Shown here: positions 20,999-29,881 of the stretch, one piece after another
Layout of the letters: each line of letters begins with the position of its first letter
Position numbering within the stretch: the first letter of the stretch is position 1
DNA from: Streptomyces sp. SPB162
GTDB lineage: Bacteria; Actinomycetota; Actinomycetes; Streptomycetales; Streptomycetaceae
Direction of reading: 5' to 3'
DNA length: 64,000 nt
Assembly: GCF_029504575.1 (NCBI RefSeq)
Contig: NZ_JAQFII010000001.1
Coordinates: 744,001 to 808,000, forward strand
The notes under the pieces: generated by a model
What the model was told of the DNA's origin: nothing
The model's input: only the letters and a program-made list of their open reading frames with translations
The model's database searches: none
Program-made: the position numbers and the translations under genes

Positions 20999-21478
20999 TC
21001 ACTGCGGGTAGCGCACGATCAGCAGCGCCTCCACGTCCCCCGAGGGCGCCTGATACAGGTGCCGGACATCGGCGGCCCAACTGCCGTGCATACCGGGACC
21101 GATCAGGACGGGGTCGGTGACTCCACCGACGCGCGCGGTGCCGGCGAGGACGATGATGTGCTCGGTCGTGCCGGGGGTATGGGCGCCGGACTCCTGTTCC
21201 GTCCCTGCGCGGATACGGATCCGGTAGGTCTCCGCGACGGAGGCGGCCGCCTCGAACCGCTCGATGAGGACGGCGTCCACGGCGTGACCGGAGATCCTGG
21301 CGGGAGAACCGAGATCGTGCAGCGCGGTGCTCAGAGGCACCTTGAGCGCTGTGGTGAGCGCGTAGAGCGTTTCCAGGGTGGGGTTGCGCCGGCCGCTCTC
21401 CAGTTCGGAGAGCGTCCCCTTGCCGATCTTGGACCTGCGCGCCAGTTCGGACAGTGAGATTTCCTGCTCCTCGCGCAA
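20999..21478 (-). CDS. XRE-family HTH regulator with C-terminal cupin domain
   Basis: Residues ~1-55 form a Cro/C1-type helix-turn-helix (LSELARRSKIGKGTLSELESG), followed by a cupin beta-barrel sensing domain of ~100 residues. Such regulators often control efflux or amino-acid/polyamine genes. The frame continues upstream through RVGARLREL, as expected for an intact family member. However, no ATG or GTG exists before the stop at 21527-21529; TTG 21478 is the only common start codon. Its 5' end abuts and overlaps the remains of a YbaK gene on the opposite strand, which suggests a deletion has removed the original start region. Confidence 0.75.
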   Translation of the reverse strand: MREEQEISLSELARRSKIGKGTLSELESGRRNPTLETLYALTTALKVPLSTALHDLGSPARISGHAVDAVLIERFEAAASVAETYRIRIRAGTEQESGAHTPGTTEHIIVLAGTARVGGVTDPVLIGPGMHGSWAADVRHLYQAPSGDVEALLIVRYPQ

Positions 21479-21500
21479 CTCCCGCAGACGCGCGCCGACG

Positions 21501-21939
21501 CGATTCGCCGCGGCCGGCGTCGCGGGTCAGGTGCGTGAGTTGACGGAGTCGACGCGCACGGCCGCGGAGGCCGCCCAGGCCTTGGCGTGTGACGTGGGTG
21601 CGATCGCCAACAGCCTGGTGTTCATCTCCGACGAAGAGCCCGTTCTGGTGCTGACCAGCGGCCGGCATCGGGTGGACACCGCGGCACTCGCCGCCCGGTG
21701 GGGACGTGGCAAGCTCCGGCGCGCTACCCCGGAACAGGTGCGCCGGGCCACCGGGCAGGCGATCGGTGGTGTGGCACCGGTCGGGCCACCTCCACGTGCT
21801 TCCCACCGTGGTCGACGCGGCTCTTGCCGACTACCCCCGGCTCTGGGCCGCCGCCGGGACTCCCCGAACGGTCTTCCCCACCACCGTCGGCGAACTCCTC
21901 CGGCTCACGGGAGGGCTCCTACTCCCCGTCGGCCCGTGA
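21501..21939 (+). pseudogene. YbaK/EbsC-type aminoacyl-tRNA deacylase remnant (5'-truncated and frameshifted)
   Basis: The translated sequence matches YbaK/ProX editing proteins: VRELTESTRTAAEAA, then GAIANSLVF and VLVLTSGRHRVD, then LRRATPEQVRRATGQAIGGVAPVG. At the GGGCC at 21783-21787 the frame breaks and the expected continuation (HLHVLPTVVDAAL, ending LLRLTGGLLLPVGP) is in another frame up to TGA 21939. The natural N-terminus and start are absent and the frame runs back into the antisense of the XRE gene. In intact form the protein would clear mischarged tRNA. Truncation plus frameshift make it probably non-functional. Confidence 0.75.
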
Positions 21940-21985
21940 CCGGGGGCTCGTTCGAACGACTTGCCGGCACCACAGGGCGGCCAGG

Positions 21986-23257
21986 CTACGCCTCCGTTTC
22001 CACCCGGATCTGCGCCTCCGTCTCGGGCGCGCTGCCCTGTTCGCCGACGGTGGCCGCCGCGGCCGCCTCGGCGGCGTCTTCGGTCCCGGCCTTCGAGGCG
22101 GCGCGCCGCATGCGGTACCACTCGACCACGTCGAGGGCCACGATCAGGCCGGCCAGCCACACGACCGCTGCCAGCGCAGGCAGGCGGGAGGCCAGTGGCA
22201 GGCTGATGAGGACGGCCGCCGCGGCGGTGAGCCGGGTGACGGACCACAGCCGGAACATCCGCCAGCGGGTGTAGGCGAAGACGATGAGGAACAGGCCGCA
22301 GCCCCCGTACAGCAGTGCCGCGACGCCGATTCCGAGCCGGTGTCCGGGATGCGCGACCGCGTCGTGCAAGCCGACCGCGATGGCGATGACGGAGCTGATC
22401 AGGCCCAGGTGTGCGTACGACAGGACATGCCGGACCATGTCGAACTGCTTGTCGGCGGCCGCCACCGCGAACTGCAGGGCACTTGCCGCGAAGGCGAAGT
22501 ACACCCACCACAGGGCCGCGGTCAGGGCGAACGCGGCGGCCACCGTCGCCAGTACGTCACCCCCCATGTGTGTGGTGCCGGTGACCGGGCTGCCGATGGC
22601 GATGATGGTCTCGCCGAGCGCGACGATCAGGAACAGTCCAAAGCGTTCGGGAAGGTGACCCGAATGGAAGTGTGCGGTCGCGCGGCGGCGCAGGAGTTGC
22701 GGAGCGAGCGTGTCGACGAGCGCGGCCGCCGCCCACAGGGCGATGCGCGCGTTGCCCTCCACCAGACCGCCGGCGAGCAGCAGGGGGCCGGTGACGACGG
22801 CCCCGACCAGGAAGGAGTTGAGGTGCAGTTTCTGCCAGCGCAGTGCGAGAACCTGGAGCACCAGCCGGGCTACGAAGTACGCGCCGCCGTAGAGCAGACC
22901 GCGGTCAACGTAGGCGCCGGGCACCGCCAGACCCATGAACAGCGCGCTCAGCGCGACCGCGAAGATGCCGATCCGGTCGGTGGCGTTCTCCACGTCCTGC
23001 CGGTTGGCATGTACCGAAGTGGCCGTCCAGGCCCAGTAGGCGGGGACGAATACGATCAACGCCCGGCCTGCGCCGGCCCAGGTGTGGTCGGCCTGCAACA
23101 GGGAGCTGACCTCGGTGATGGCGAAGACGTAGACCAGGTCGAAGAACAACTCGGCCCAGCTCACCTGCTTGTCCGGTTCCTCGGCGGCCCCGGCATCGCC
23201 GCCCGCCGTCTCGGGGTGCGGCTGCGCGGGGTCCACCGCCTCCCCGACCGTTCTCAC
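21986..23257 (-). CDS. Low temperature requirement protein A (LtrA) family membrane protein
   Basis: A 423-residue protein with ~12 hydrophobic segments. It carries LtrA hallmarks such as VSWAELFFDLVYVFAITEV at the first membrane segment, ERFGLFLIVALGETII in the middle, and a hydrophilic Glu/Ala C-terminal tail. The biochemical role of the family is not established. GTG 23257 is chosen because it overlaps the TGA of the upstream DUF6328 gene (GTGA), indicating translational coupling. The two membrane proteins probably act together. Confidence 0.85.
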   Translation of the reverse strand: MRTVGEAVDPAQPHPETAGGDAGAAEEPDKQVSWAELFFDLVYVFAITEVSSLLQADHTWAGAGRALIVFVPAYWAWTATSVHANRQDVENATDRIGIFAVALSALFMGLAVPGAYVDRGLLYGGAYFVARLVLQVLALRWQKLHLNSFLVGAVVTGPLLLAGGLVEGNARIALWAAAALVDTLAPQLLRRRATAHFHSGHLPERFGLFLIVALGETIIAIGSPVTGTTHMGGDVLATVAAAFALTAALWWVYFAFAASALQFAVAAADKQFDMVRHVLSYAHLGLISSVIAIAVGLHDAVAHPGHRLGIGVAALLYGGCGLFLIVFAYTRWRMFRLWSVTRLTAAAAVLISLPLASRLPALAAVVWLAGLIVALDVVEWYRMRRAASKAGTEDAAEAAAAATVGEQGSAPETEAQIRVETEA

Positions 23258-23799
23258 CGTGCCCCGTCGCGTCGATCGGCGCGGTGCCGCAGCCAGACCG
23301 GCAGTCCGTACCAGCAGGCGAGGAACCACAGCCCGATGGCGGCGGTGACGATCTCGGCCACGACGTTGTTCAGGGCGACGTGCAGGATCAGCAGCACCAC
23401 CGAGCCGACGGTCAGCGCGAGCAGGGCCATGCCGCACATCATCAGGCGGCCGGCCACATCGATGATCTCCTCCTTCAGGCGCCGGCCCGCGAGGATGCGG
23501 TGGATGGAGGCCGGGGCTATCAACGCGCCCGTCGCCAGGGCCCCGCAGACGACGGCGACGACGTAGACCGTGAGGTCGAACGTCCCCAACTCGCGGAAGT
23601 ACGGCGTGAAGGAAATGCTGAGCAGGAAACCAAAGAGGATCTGCACCCCCATCTGCGCGACACGCGTCTCCTGCAGCACCTCGTTCCACCGCCGGTTGAC
23701 GCGCTCCTGATCGCTCTCACCCCCCTCCCCCGGCGCTGGGCCGGAGTCTGCTGCGCGGGGCGGGTTCGCGTCGGCGCGGGCGGGCGGCGGGACGGACAT
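23254..23799 (-). CDS. DUF6328 family membrane protein
   Basis: A 181-residue protein with an ~45-residue Pro/Ala-rich N-terminus, then the conserved RWNEVLQETRVAQMGVQ segment and four membrane helices. This is the DUF6328 pattern, whose function is unknown. ATG 23799 has GGAG about 5 nt upstream. It is the first gene of a two-gene unit with ltrA (GTGA overlap). Confidence 0.8.
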   Translation of the reverse strand: MSVPPPARADANPPRAADSGPAPGEGGESDQERVNRRWNEVLQETRVAQMGVQILFGFLLSISFTPYFRELGTFDLTVYVVAVVCGALATGALIAPASIHRILAGRRLKEEIIDVAGRLMMCGMALLALTVGSVVLLILHVALNNVVAEIVTAAIGLWFLACWYGLPVWLRHRADRRDGAR

Positions 23800-24121
23800 G
23801 GAGTCTCCAGATTTTCCTATGGGAAGGTAAATATCTGGTTTCCCGCGAAGTCCGTTTCCATGCTGCGCGACGAGTTCCTCGCCGATCGTCGCCCCGCGCA
23901 GCAGCGCCCTGACGAGCGGGGGAAGGTTCGCCGTCGGCCAGCCGGGTAGGTCCTGTGGGGCACTTCGCGCGGTTATGGGGGTTCTGTCATCCGTCACGAC
24001 TTTCCGCGCTGCGGCCTGGTCCCACTTCCCTACGCACCAACCGATAGCACGGAGACGTCATGGCGGCCGATGCCCGGTTGTTCGACACACCCCCGCTTCC
24101 CTTCTCGGCATCGGAGCATCC
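23800..24121. promoter_or_regulatory. Divergent intergenic region (DUF6328 / SGNH esterase)
   Basis: This 322-bp region holds promoters for two divergent units. The part nearest DUF6328 (23811-23845) is unusually AT-rich for this genome (GATTTTCCTATGGGAAGGTAAATAT), which is compatible with a promoter or operator. No riboswitch or small gene was recognised. Confidence 0.4.
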
Positions 24122-24988
24122 ATGACCTGGTTCTCCCGCAGCCTCCTCGCCGCTGTCCTGGGCTGCGCCGGTCTGGTGGCCGCCGCCGTATCGGGTCCCG
24201 CACAAGCGCGGTCCGCGCGGCCCGTTGAGTACGTCGCCCTCGGCGACTCCTTCGCCGCGGCTCCCCTGGTGCCCCCCACCGATCCGGGCAAGGTCGCCTG
24301 CCTGCGGTCGCTGTCCGACTACCCGCACGTCGCCGCGCGGGCGCTCGGCGCCCGGCTCACCGACGTGACCTGCTCCGGCGCCAGGATCACCGACTTCGGC
24401 GGCAAGCAGTTCGCTTCCGTCCCGCCCCAGTACACGGCCCTGTCCGACGGGACGGACCTCGTCAGCCTCACCATCGGCGGCAACGACACCAACCTGGTCA
24501 CCCGAGTCATCAGCTGTGTGAACCTGTTCCCCGAGCCTCTCGGCACCAGCTGCGCCGATCGCCTCACCGCCGGTGGAGGCGACCGGATCGCGGAGGACAT
24601 CGACCGCTGGGCGCCCTCCCTGGGCGACGCGCTGGACGAGATCCACCGCCGTGCCCCGCACGCCACGGTGTTCGTCGTCGGCTACGGCACCTACATCCGG
24701 AAGGACGGCTGCTTCCCCAGGCAGCCGATCTGGGCCCGTGACGCGAACTACATCCAGGGCTCCGTCGGCCGGCTCGGCGACGCCCTGCGCACCCAGGCCG
24801 CCGCTCACGACGCCACGTTCGTCGACACCATCCCCCTCAGCGCCGGACATGACAGCTGCGCCCCTGCCGGAACGCGCTACATCGAAGGTCTCGTCCCCAC
24901 CAGCCAGGCACTCCCCCTGCACCCGAACGCCGCCGGCTCGGCGACCTTCGGCGACGCCCTCGCGGAATCCGTGCGCACGGCGACCTGA
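24122..24988 (+). CDS. Secreted SGNH/GDSL-family esterase or lipase
   Basis: A 288-residue protein with a signal peptide (MTWFSRSLLAAVLGCAGLVA, cleaved near AQARS). SGNH blocks are clear: YVALGDSFAAAP (block I, nucleophile Ser), GGND (block III) and a C-terminal HPNAAG (block V, catalytic His). Streptomyces relatives such as the extracellular lipase SCO7513 have the same size and several paired cysteines. ATG 24122 has GGAG about 5 nt upstream. The substrate (lipid, ester or acylated sugar) is unknown. Confidence 0.85.
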   Translation: MTWFSRSLLAAVLGCAGLVAAAVSGPAQARSARPVEYVALGDSFAAAPLVPPTDPGKVACLRSLSDYPHVAARALGARLTDVTCSGARITDFGGKQFASVPPQYTALSDGTDLVSLTIGGNDTNLVTRVISCVNLFPEPLGTSCADRLTAGGGDRIAEDIDRWAPSLGDALDEIHRRAPHATVFVVGYGTYIRKDGCFPRQPIWARDANYIQGSVGRLGDALRTQAAAHDATFVDTIPLSAGHDSCAPAGTRYIEGLVPTSQALPLHPNAAGSATFGDALAESVRTAT

Positions 24989-25028
24989 CCCGCCGCCGGC
25001 ATCAACGGGCCGTACCCGGGCCGCCGGC

Positions 25029-25274
25029 GTGCGGTCGCAGCAAGCTCGTCAGTACGACGGCGGGGTCGGGGTCGGCTTCCAGGGCGCCCACGTCCACGCC
25101 GTCTACACCGGCGTCGAGTGGGGCGAGTGCGACCTGACCGGCATCACCAGCCTGGCCGAGTACCAGCGGCGCGTCGCCTCCTACGCGGCGGCGCACCCGG
25201 ACCGGGGCTCCACCACCGTGGCCCTGACCTCCGTCGGCGGCGAGCGCGTCCACGCAGCGGCGGACGCGCGCTGA
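25029..25274 (+). CDS. Short hypothetical ORF, possible gene fragment
   Basis: An 81-codon stretch with strong G/C third-position bias (VRSQQARQYDGG...AADAR) between the esterase and the small-ORF/sigma operon. It contains VEWGECDLTG and ITSLAEYQRRVAS. The GTG start has no convincing Shine-Dalgarno sequence and the codon bias continues to the stop, so this may be the 3' remnant of a larger gene. No family was recognised. Confidence 0.4.
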   Translation: MRSQQARQYDGGVGVGFQGAHVHAVYTGVEWGECDLTGITSLAEYQRRVASYAAAHPDRGSTTVALTSVGGERVHAAADAR

Positions 25275-25456
25275 CCGCACCTCCGGCCGGTGCCACGGAC
25301 CACGCCGCGGCACCCCGCGGGAGCCCCCCGCGAAAACCACCGCGAAAAAAGTTCGCCCGGCGGGTAAACGCGGGGGCCGACCGCGGGTGTTCAGCGGTGT
25401 TGCAGTCGGCGGAGGACCTGCCGACGTTACGGGGTCGGCGAGGGGCGTGGTCGGAT

Positions 25457-25693
25457 ATGTACGAATCAGTGGTGCTGGCGGTGCTGGCCGCTACGGTCGA
25501 AGTCGTCTGCCAGGTAGTGGCCTGTTGGTGCGAAGTGACCCGTGAACGTGAACGTGCCCGGCTCGTGCTCGCCGCGGTCCGCCTGGCGGGACACGCGGTC
25601 CAGGTGGAGGACCACCGCCCGGATGGGGGCATCCTGACCGTGCGGGGCGATGGCCTGGCCGCCCCGGGCGGTCGGGAGGGGGAGACACGATGA
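25457..25693 (+). CDS. Small protein coupled to the ECF sigma gene
   Basis: A 78-residue ORF starting MYESVVLAVLAATVEVVCQVV, with a hydrophobic first ~30 residues and a charged second half. Its TGA overlaps the ATG of the sigma-factor gene (ATGA), so the two are translationally coupled. I do not recognise the family; it does not resemble a zinc-finger anti-sigma factor. A perfect 6-bp dyad (GCCGAC/GTCGGC, 25420-25439) lies just upstream. Confidence 0.6.
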   Translation: MYESVVLAVLAATVEVVCQVVACWCEVTRERERARLVLAAVRLAGHAVQVEDHRPDGGILTVRGDGLAAPGGREGETR

Positions 25694-26439
25694 GCAGGGG
25701 AACCGACAGCGTGCGCACCGGCGCACAGGAACCCGAACGCGGCGAAGTGGCGGAGGCCGAACGTGTCCCCGCCGACTTCGACGCGTTCTTCACGACCCAC
25801 CGGCCGGCCCTGCTGGCCCGTGCGGTCATGCTGTGCGGCAATCGACAGGACGCCGAGGACGCCGTGCAGGACGCCTTCCTCGCGGCACTGGAGAACTGGG
25901 ACCGGATCAGCGGCTACGAGCAGCCGAACGCGTGGGTGGGCTTGGTGATGCGGAGAAAGCTCTGGCGCGTGCTGCGTCTGCGGCTCAAGGTGAAGCGGGC
26001 GGCACTGGACGTGGCACTCCCCCGGCAGGCGCTGCCCGATGAGACGGCACAGGCCCGGCGGGTACTGACCGCGATGTCCGGTCTGCCACCGCGCCAGCGG
26101 ATGGTGCTGGTCATGTTCAGCCTCTACGCCCTGACGCACCAGGAGATCGCCGACGACCTGGGCATCACGGCCTCCGCGGCCCGGGGCAACCTCCGCAAGG
26201 GGCGCGCCAACCTCCGGCGGCTGCTCGGCCTCGACCCGACCACCGATCCGCTGGGCGAGGTGCCGCTGCTGGGCACCGGCGGCCCGGCACCCGGGGACCG
26301 GCTCGCCGCGGCCCTGAACGCCACCGAGTCCTGGCTCCGCTCGGCCTTCGAGGAGGACGAACAGGCGGCGCGGCAGGCCGGTGCGGACCTGGCCGGCCGG
26401 CGAGGCGACGGCACCGGGCGTACGGGGCCGTGCGCGTGA
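25690..26439 (+). CDS. ECF-type RNA polymerase sigma factor
   Basis: A 249-residue sigma-70 family protein. Region 2 reads ALLARAVMLCGNRQDAEDAVQDAF and region 4 reads LPPRQRMVLVMFSLYALTHQEIADDLGITASAARGNL-like helix-turn-helix, joined by a short linker. A ~70-residue poorly conserved C-terminal extension follows. It is coupled by ATGA overlap to a small upstream ORF and overlaps the M48 protease gene downstream. No recognisable anti-sigma gene is adjacent; one of the neighbours may serve that role. Confidence 0.85.
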   Translation: MSRGTDSVRTGAQEPERGEVAEAERVPADFDAFFTTHRPALLARAVMLCGNRQDAEDAVQDAFLAALENWDRISGYEQPNAWVGLVMRRKLWRVLRLRLKVKRAALDVALPRQALPDETAQARRVLTAMSGLPPRQRMVLVMFSLYALTHQEIADDLGITASAARGNLRKGRANLRRLLGLDPTTDPLGEVPLLGTGGPAPGDRLAAALNATESWLRSAFEEDEQAARQAGADLAGRRGDGTGRTGPCA

Positions 26440-27839
26440 AGCCCCGGTCGACCGCGGGGCGCGCCCTGCTCGGCTGCGCCCTGCTGGCCGGGGTCCACCT
26501 GCTCGCCGTCACCATGCTGGCCATCCAGCTCCTGCTGGTCATCGCCATCATGACCACCGAGACCTGGCAGCTCGCCCTGCTCGGCACCCTCACCGTGGTG
26601 CCCGTCTCCACCCTGGCCTACGGGCTGCTCGCCGGGACGTCCGCCGTCGTACTCGAAGGCCCCCGGATCGAGCTGACGCCCCAAGAGCAGCCCGAACTGT
26701 GGGCCCTGACCCTGCGGCTCGCCGCCGAACTGGACACCGCCCCGCCCACGACGATGCGGCTCACCGACACCGTCAACGCCTCTGCCGGTGAGCGTGGCAG
26801 ACTGATGGGCCTGGTCGGCGGCCCCCGCACCCTGGACCTGGGCCTGCCCCTGCTCCTCGGGCTCACCCCGGACGAACTGCGCGCGGTCCTGTGCCACGAG
26901 CTGGGGCACTACGCGGGCCGGCACACCCGACTGGCGTCCGTCAGCCACCGCGGAAGCATCCGGCTGCAACGCACCGTCAGCTACCTGGAGTTCCTGGAGA
27001 ACGACCAGACCAGCGTCAAACCGGTCGTGCGACTGCTCCTGAAGGTCACCAAGGCGTACAACGGGTTGTACCTGCGCCAGACCCTGGCCGTACGGCGTGG
27101 CCAGGAGCTGGAAGCGGACGCGGCGGCGGCCCGCATCGCGGGAGCGCACACCCTCGCCCGCGCCCTGCGGACCGTGCACGCCCTGACTCCGCTGTGGGCC
27201 GATCTCACCGAGAATCCGGACCGGCCCGCGGGACCGGCCCGCGCAAGCGGCGTCGCGTCACCGCAGACGCTTCCCGAGGGCGTGTTCCGGTCCTTCGCGC
27301 GTCGGCTCGCCGATCCGGACGACCCGGGACCTGCCACCGTGCACGTCGTTCCCGACGACGGGCTGGGCAGTCACCCGCCGCTGGCGGTCCGGCTGGCGAC
27401 CCTGTGCCCCGGCGGCGAGCCGGACAGCGCGCACCGGCCGGCCGTGACCGCACCCTCGTCCGCCGCGGGGCTCCTGCGCGAGCTCCCCGGGCTGGTCGAG
27501 ACTTTGCAGGACGCCCTGCGTCCCGCAGATGCCGCGGTCTCCCCACAGGCTGAGACCACGATGTCGGCGAAACCGCCCGCGTTCGACAAGGCGCTACTGC
27601 GCTTCCTGCTCAAGATCAACCTGATCGGCATGTCCCTGGTCCTGGCCGCGAGCATCTTCGTCCACACCGTCATCCACCCACCGCGACCGTACTCGGCGCC
27701 GTTCTCCCCGGCGCCCGTCATGCCGAAGGTCTGGCCCGTCGGCGGGTCGCCCCCGCCGACGACCGTCCCTCCGTTCACCCTCCCGCCGGCCCCGTCGCCG
27801 AGCCGGCTCAGCACGCTGCCCCTGCTGCCCGCGCGGTGA
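26430..27839 (+). CDS. Membrane-bound M48-family zinc metallopeptidase
   Basis: A 469-residue protein. Two hydrophobic segments occupy the first ~75 residues, the M48 zinc motif HELGH is at residues ~156-160, and a further membrane helix (LLKINLIGMSLVLAASIFVH-like) lies near residue 395, followed by a Pro-rich tail. This is the HtpX/Ste24 protease layout. The gene overlaps the end of the sigma gene; GTG 26430 or GTG 26436 (a GTGA overlap) could start it. Coupling to an ECF sigma factor suggests a membrane signalling protease or a member of that sigma regulon. Confidence 0.85.
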   Translation: MRVKPRSTAGRALLGCALLAGVHLLAVTMLAIQLLLVIAIMTTETWQLALLGTLTVVPVSTLAYGLLAGTSAVVLEGPRIELTPQEQPELWALTLRLAAELDTAPPTTMRLTDTVNASAGERGRLMGLVGGPRTLDLGLPLLLGLTPDELRAVLCHELGHYAGRHTRLASVSHRGSIRLQRTVSYLEFLENDQTSVKPVVRLLLKVTKAYNGLYLRQTLAVRRGQELEADAAAARIAGAHTLARALRTVHALTPLWADLTENPDRPAGPARASGVASPQTLPEGVFRSFARRLADPDDPGPATVHVVPDDGLGSHPPLAVRLATLCPGGEPDSAHRPAVTAPSSAAGLLRELPGLVETLQDALRPADAAVSPQAETTMSAKPPAFDKALLRFLLKINLIGMSLVLAASIFVHTVIHPPRPYSAPFSPAPVMPKVWPVGGSPPPTTVPPFTLPPAPSPSRLSTLPLLPAR

Positions 27840-27846
27840 GCGACGC

Positions 27847-29466
27847 TCACGCGACGGGGACGGGTGGGGCCGGGACCGCTCGCAGATGGGCGGTCCCGGA
27901 GCGTACGGCCCAGACGAAGACCGCCAACGAGACGACGCCGACCACGAGCGTGTCGTACGGCGCGGGCAGCCGGCCGGAGCCGCCGAAGGTGCCCAGCCAG
28001 GACAGCAGGGTCAGCGCGGCCAGGTGGCACACCAGCCACGCGCCGTGCCGCAGCTCCTCGCGCACCGGCAGCCCGCCGGCGTCGCGCCGCAGCAGCAGGA
28101 ACAGGGGCACCCCGGCGAGCACCAGCGGCAGTGCCAGGCGCAGGTCGTGCCAGCCCGACCAGTAGACGAACTCGGCGGCCACCACGAAGCTGACCGGCGC
28201 GATCCAGCGCACCCCGGGCACCTGGCCGTCCTTGCGGGTGACTCCCTGATCCCTGTCCTGCGCGCGGAACACGGCGACGGCGACCGCGGACGCCGCGTAG
28301 ATGAGCAGGTACATGTCGCCCATCACGCTGACGATGTCCTGCCAGCCGCCGAACGGCAGCATGAACAGCACGATGACGACGAGGTTGAGCAGCAGCGCCC
28401 GGTGCGCCATGCCGGAGCGGGGGTCGATCCGCATGAAGAAGCGCGGCAGCAGGGCGTTCTTGGCCAGGGCGTAGGTGTGCCGGGCGTCGAGCGCGACCCC
28501 GACGTAGGCCGAGCCGCCGGGCGAGACCACCGCGTCGGCGTAGAGCAGGGTGGCCAGCCAGTGCAGGTTGAGCACCAGGGCGAGCTGCCCGAACGGGGAG
28601 TCGAAGTCGACGCCCTGCCAGCCGTGGCCGAGCAGTGAGTCCGGCACCGTGTACAGGAACGCCAGTTGCAGCCCCAGGTACACCAGCAGGGCCAGCCCGA
28701 TGCCGGTGAGCACCGCGCCCGGCACGGTGCGCCGGGGGTTGCGGGCCTCGCCGGAGAAGTCGAGCGGCGCCTGGAACCCGTTGACGGAGTAGACGATGCC
28801 ACCGCTGGCGAGCGCGGTCAGGCAGGCCGCGTAGCCGTACGGGGCGAAGCCGCCGTGGTCGGTCAGCCGCCCGGAGTGTGTGCCGGACAGGAACAGCGCC
28901 ACGATGGTGACGATGGGCACGACGACCTTGAAGAGCGACACGAGGTTGTTCAGCCGCGCGAAGGTGCGTACCGCGAACCAGTTGAGCGCGGTCAGCAGGA
29001 TGCTCAGCCCCGTGGCCACGGCGAGACCGGACGTGGTCAGCCGGCCGTGCGCGTACAGGCCCGGCAGGTAGTGGGCGGCGTACTGCATGATCGCGCTGAT
29101 CTCCGCCGCCGTGCCGCCGACGGACAGCAGCACCGACCATCCGATCACGGTACCCACCAGCCGGCCGCTCGCGTACAGCGGCCAGCGGACGGTTCCGCCG
29201 CCTTCGGGGCGGGTGGCGCCGAGCTCCACCATCACCAGCGCCACCAGCCCGCACAGCACGCCCGCCGCGACCCAGGACAGCAACGAGGCGGGGCCCGCGG
29301 TCTGGGCGGCGAACATGGCGGCGAACAGCCAGCCGGAGCCGAGGATGTTGGAGAACCCGATCGCCGCCAGGCTCCAGAAGCCGAGCTCCTTGCGGAGCCG
29401 GCGTTCCTCGCTCAGCACCGTGGGAACGTCCGCGGTCGGCCGTGGCTCGTATCGCGGCACGTGCAC
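27847..29466 (-). CDS. APC-superfamily amino-acid permease
   Basis: A 539-residue protein with ~12-14 membrane segments. It begins with a hydrophilic ~30-residue N-terminus and the conserved first helix region LGFWSLAAIGFSNILGSGW, where the broken-helix GSG motif of APC transporters sits. GTG 29466 is chosen because GAGGAG lies 5-6 nt upstream; GTG 29460 is an alternative. It is convergent with the M48 gene with only 7 bp between the stops. The substrate is unknown. Confidence 0.85.
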   Translation of the reverse strand: MHVPRYEPRPTADVPTVLSEERRLRKELGFWSLAAIGFSNILGSGWLFAAMFAAQTAGPASLLSWVAAGVLCGLVALVMVELGATRPEGGGTVRWPLYASGRLVGTVIGWSVLLSVGGTAAEISAIMQYAAHYLPGLYAHGRLTTSGLAVATGLSILLTALNWFAVRTFARLNNLVSLFKVVVPIVTIVALFLSGTHSGRLTDHGGFAPYGYAACLTALASGGIVYSVNGFQAPLDFSGEARNPRRTVPGAVLTGIGLALLVYLGLQLAFLYTVPDSLLGHGWQGVDFDSPFGQLALVLNLHWLATLLYADAVVSPGGSAYVGVALDARHTYALAKNALLPRFFMRIDPRSGMAHRALLLNLVVIVLFMLPFGGWQDIVSVMGDMYLLIYAASAVAVAVFRAQDRDQGVTRKDGQVPGVRWIAPVSFVVAAEFVYWSGWHDLRLALPLVLAGVPLFLLLRRDAGGLPVREELRHGAWLVCHLAALTLLSWLGTFGGSGRLPAPYDTLVVGVVSLAVFVWAVRSGTAHLRAVPAPPVPVA

Positions 29467-29692
29467 GCCTCTCCTCGGTGGGAACACTGGGGTCCCCCAG
29501 CGTGCCACGCCGGGTGCCGCCTGCCACAGAGGACCGCCCCGCGGCGGGCCTGTCACCGCACGGACGCCGCACCCGGCGGTTGTCACGAAGTGAGTGGTGC
29601 TGAGTCCGCCGCGACCTGGCCGCGTAGGACTCCGTAGCGGCCGGAGACGGCGGCCGTGGGCGTCCTGCGCGATCCAGGAGGAGGTCGGTGAG

Positions 29693-29863
29693 TTGAGCGA
29701 TCGACATGCGGACAGGCGATCGGAGATCATCGCCGGCACCGCGGCGGCGGTGCTGGCCGGGACGGTGCTCCTGCTCCCCCACGCTCAGGCGGCCCCCGAC
29801 ACCCCGCGCGCCCCCGAGCCCGCCACCTCGCCCGCGGCCGTGCGGCCCGCACCGGCCCGGTAG
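29693..29863 (+). CDS. Small, possibly secreted protein
   Basis: A 56-codon ORF from TTG 29693, supported by a very strong GGAGGAGG about 8 nt upstream. A charged start (SDRHADRRSE) is followed by a hydrophobic core (IIAGTAAAVLAGTVLLL) and a putative AQAA cleavage site, then a Pro/Ala-rich tail. It could be a secreted peptide or a single-pass membrane peptide. No family was recognised. Confidence 0.4.
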   Translation: MSDRHADRRSEIIAGTAAAVLAGTVLLLPHAQAAPDTPRAPEPATSPAAVRPAPAR

Positions 29864-29881
29864 CGCTGATCACCTCCCGGT

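Noticed and set aside
23800..24121. c-di-AMP (ydaO) or other riboswitch before the SGNH gene
   Set aside because: No conserved riboswitch elements are visible; the AT-rich patch is better explained as a promoter.
25029..25274. Possible transposase or phage remnant
   Set aside because: The codon bias is host-like and no transposase, integrase or phage motif is visible. It is listed only as a hypothetical ORF.
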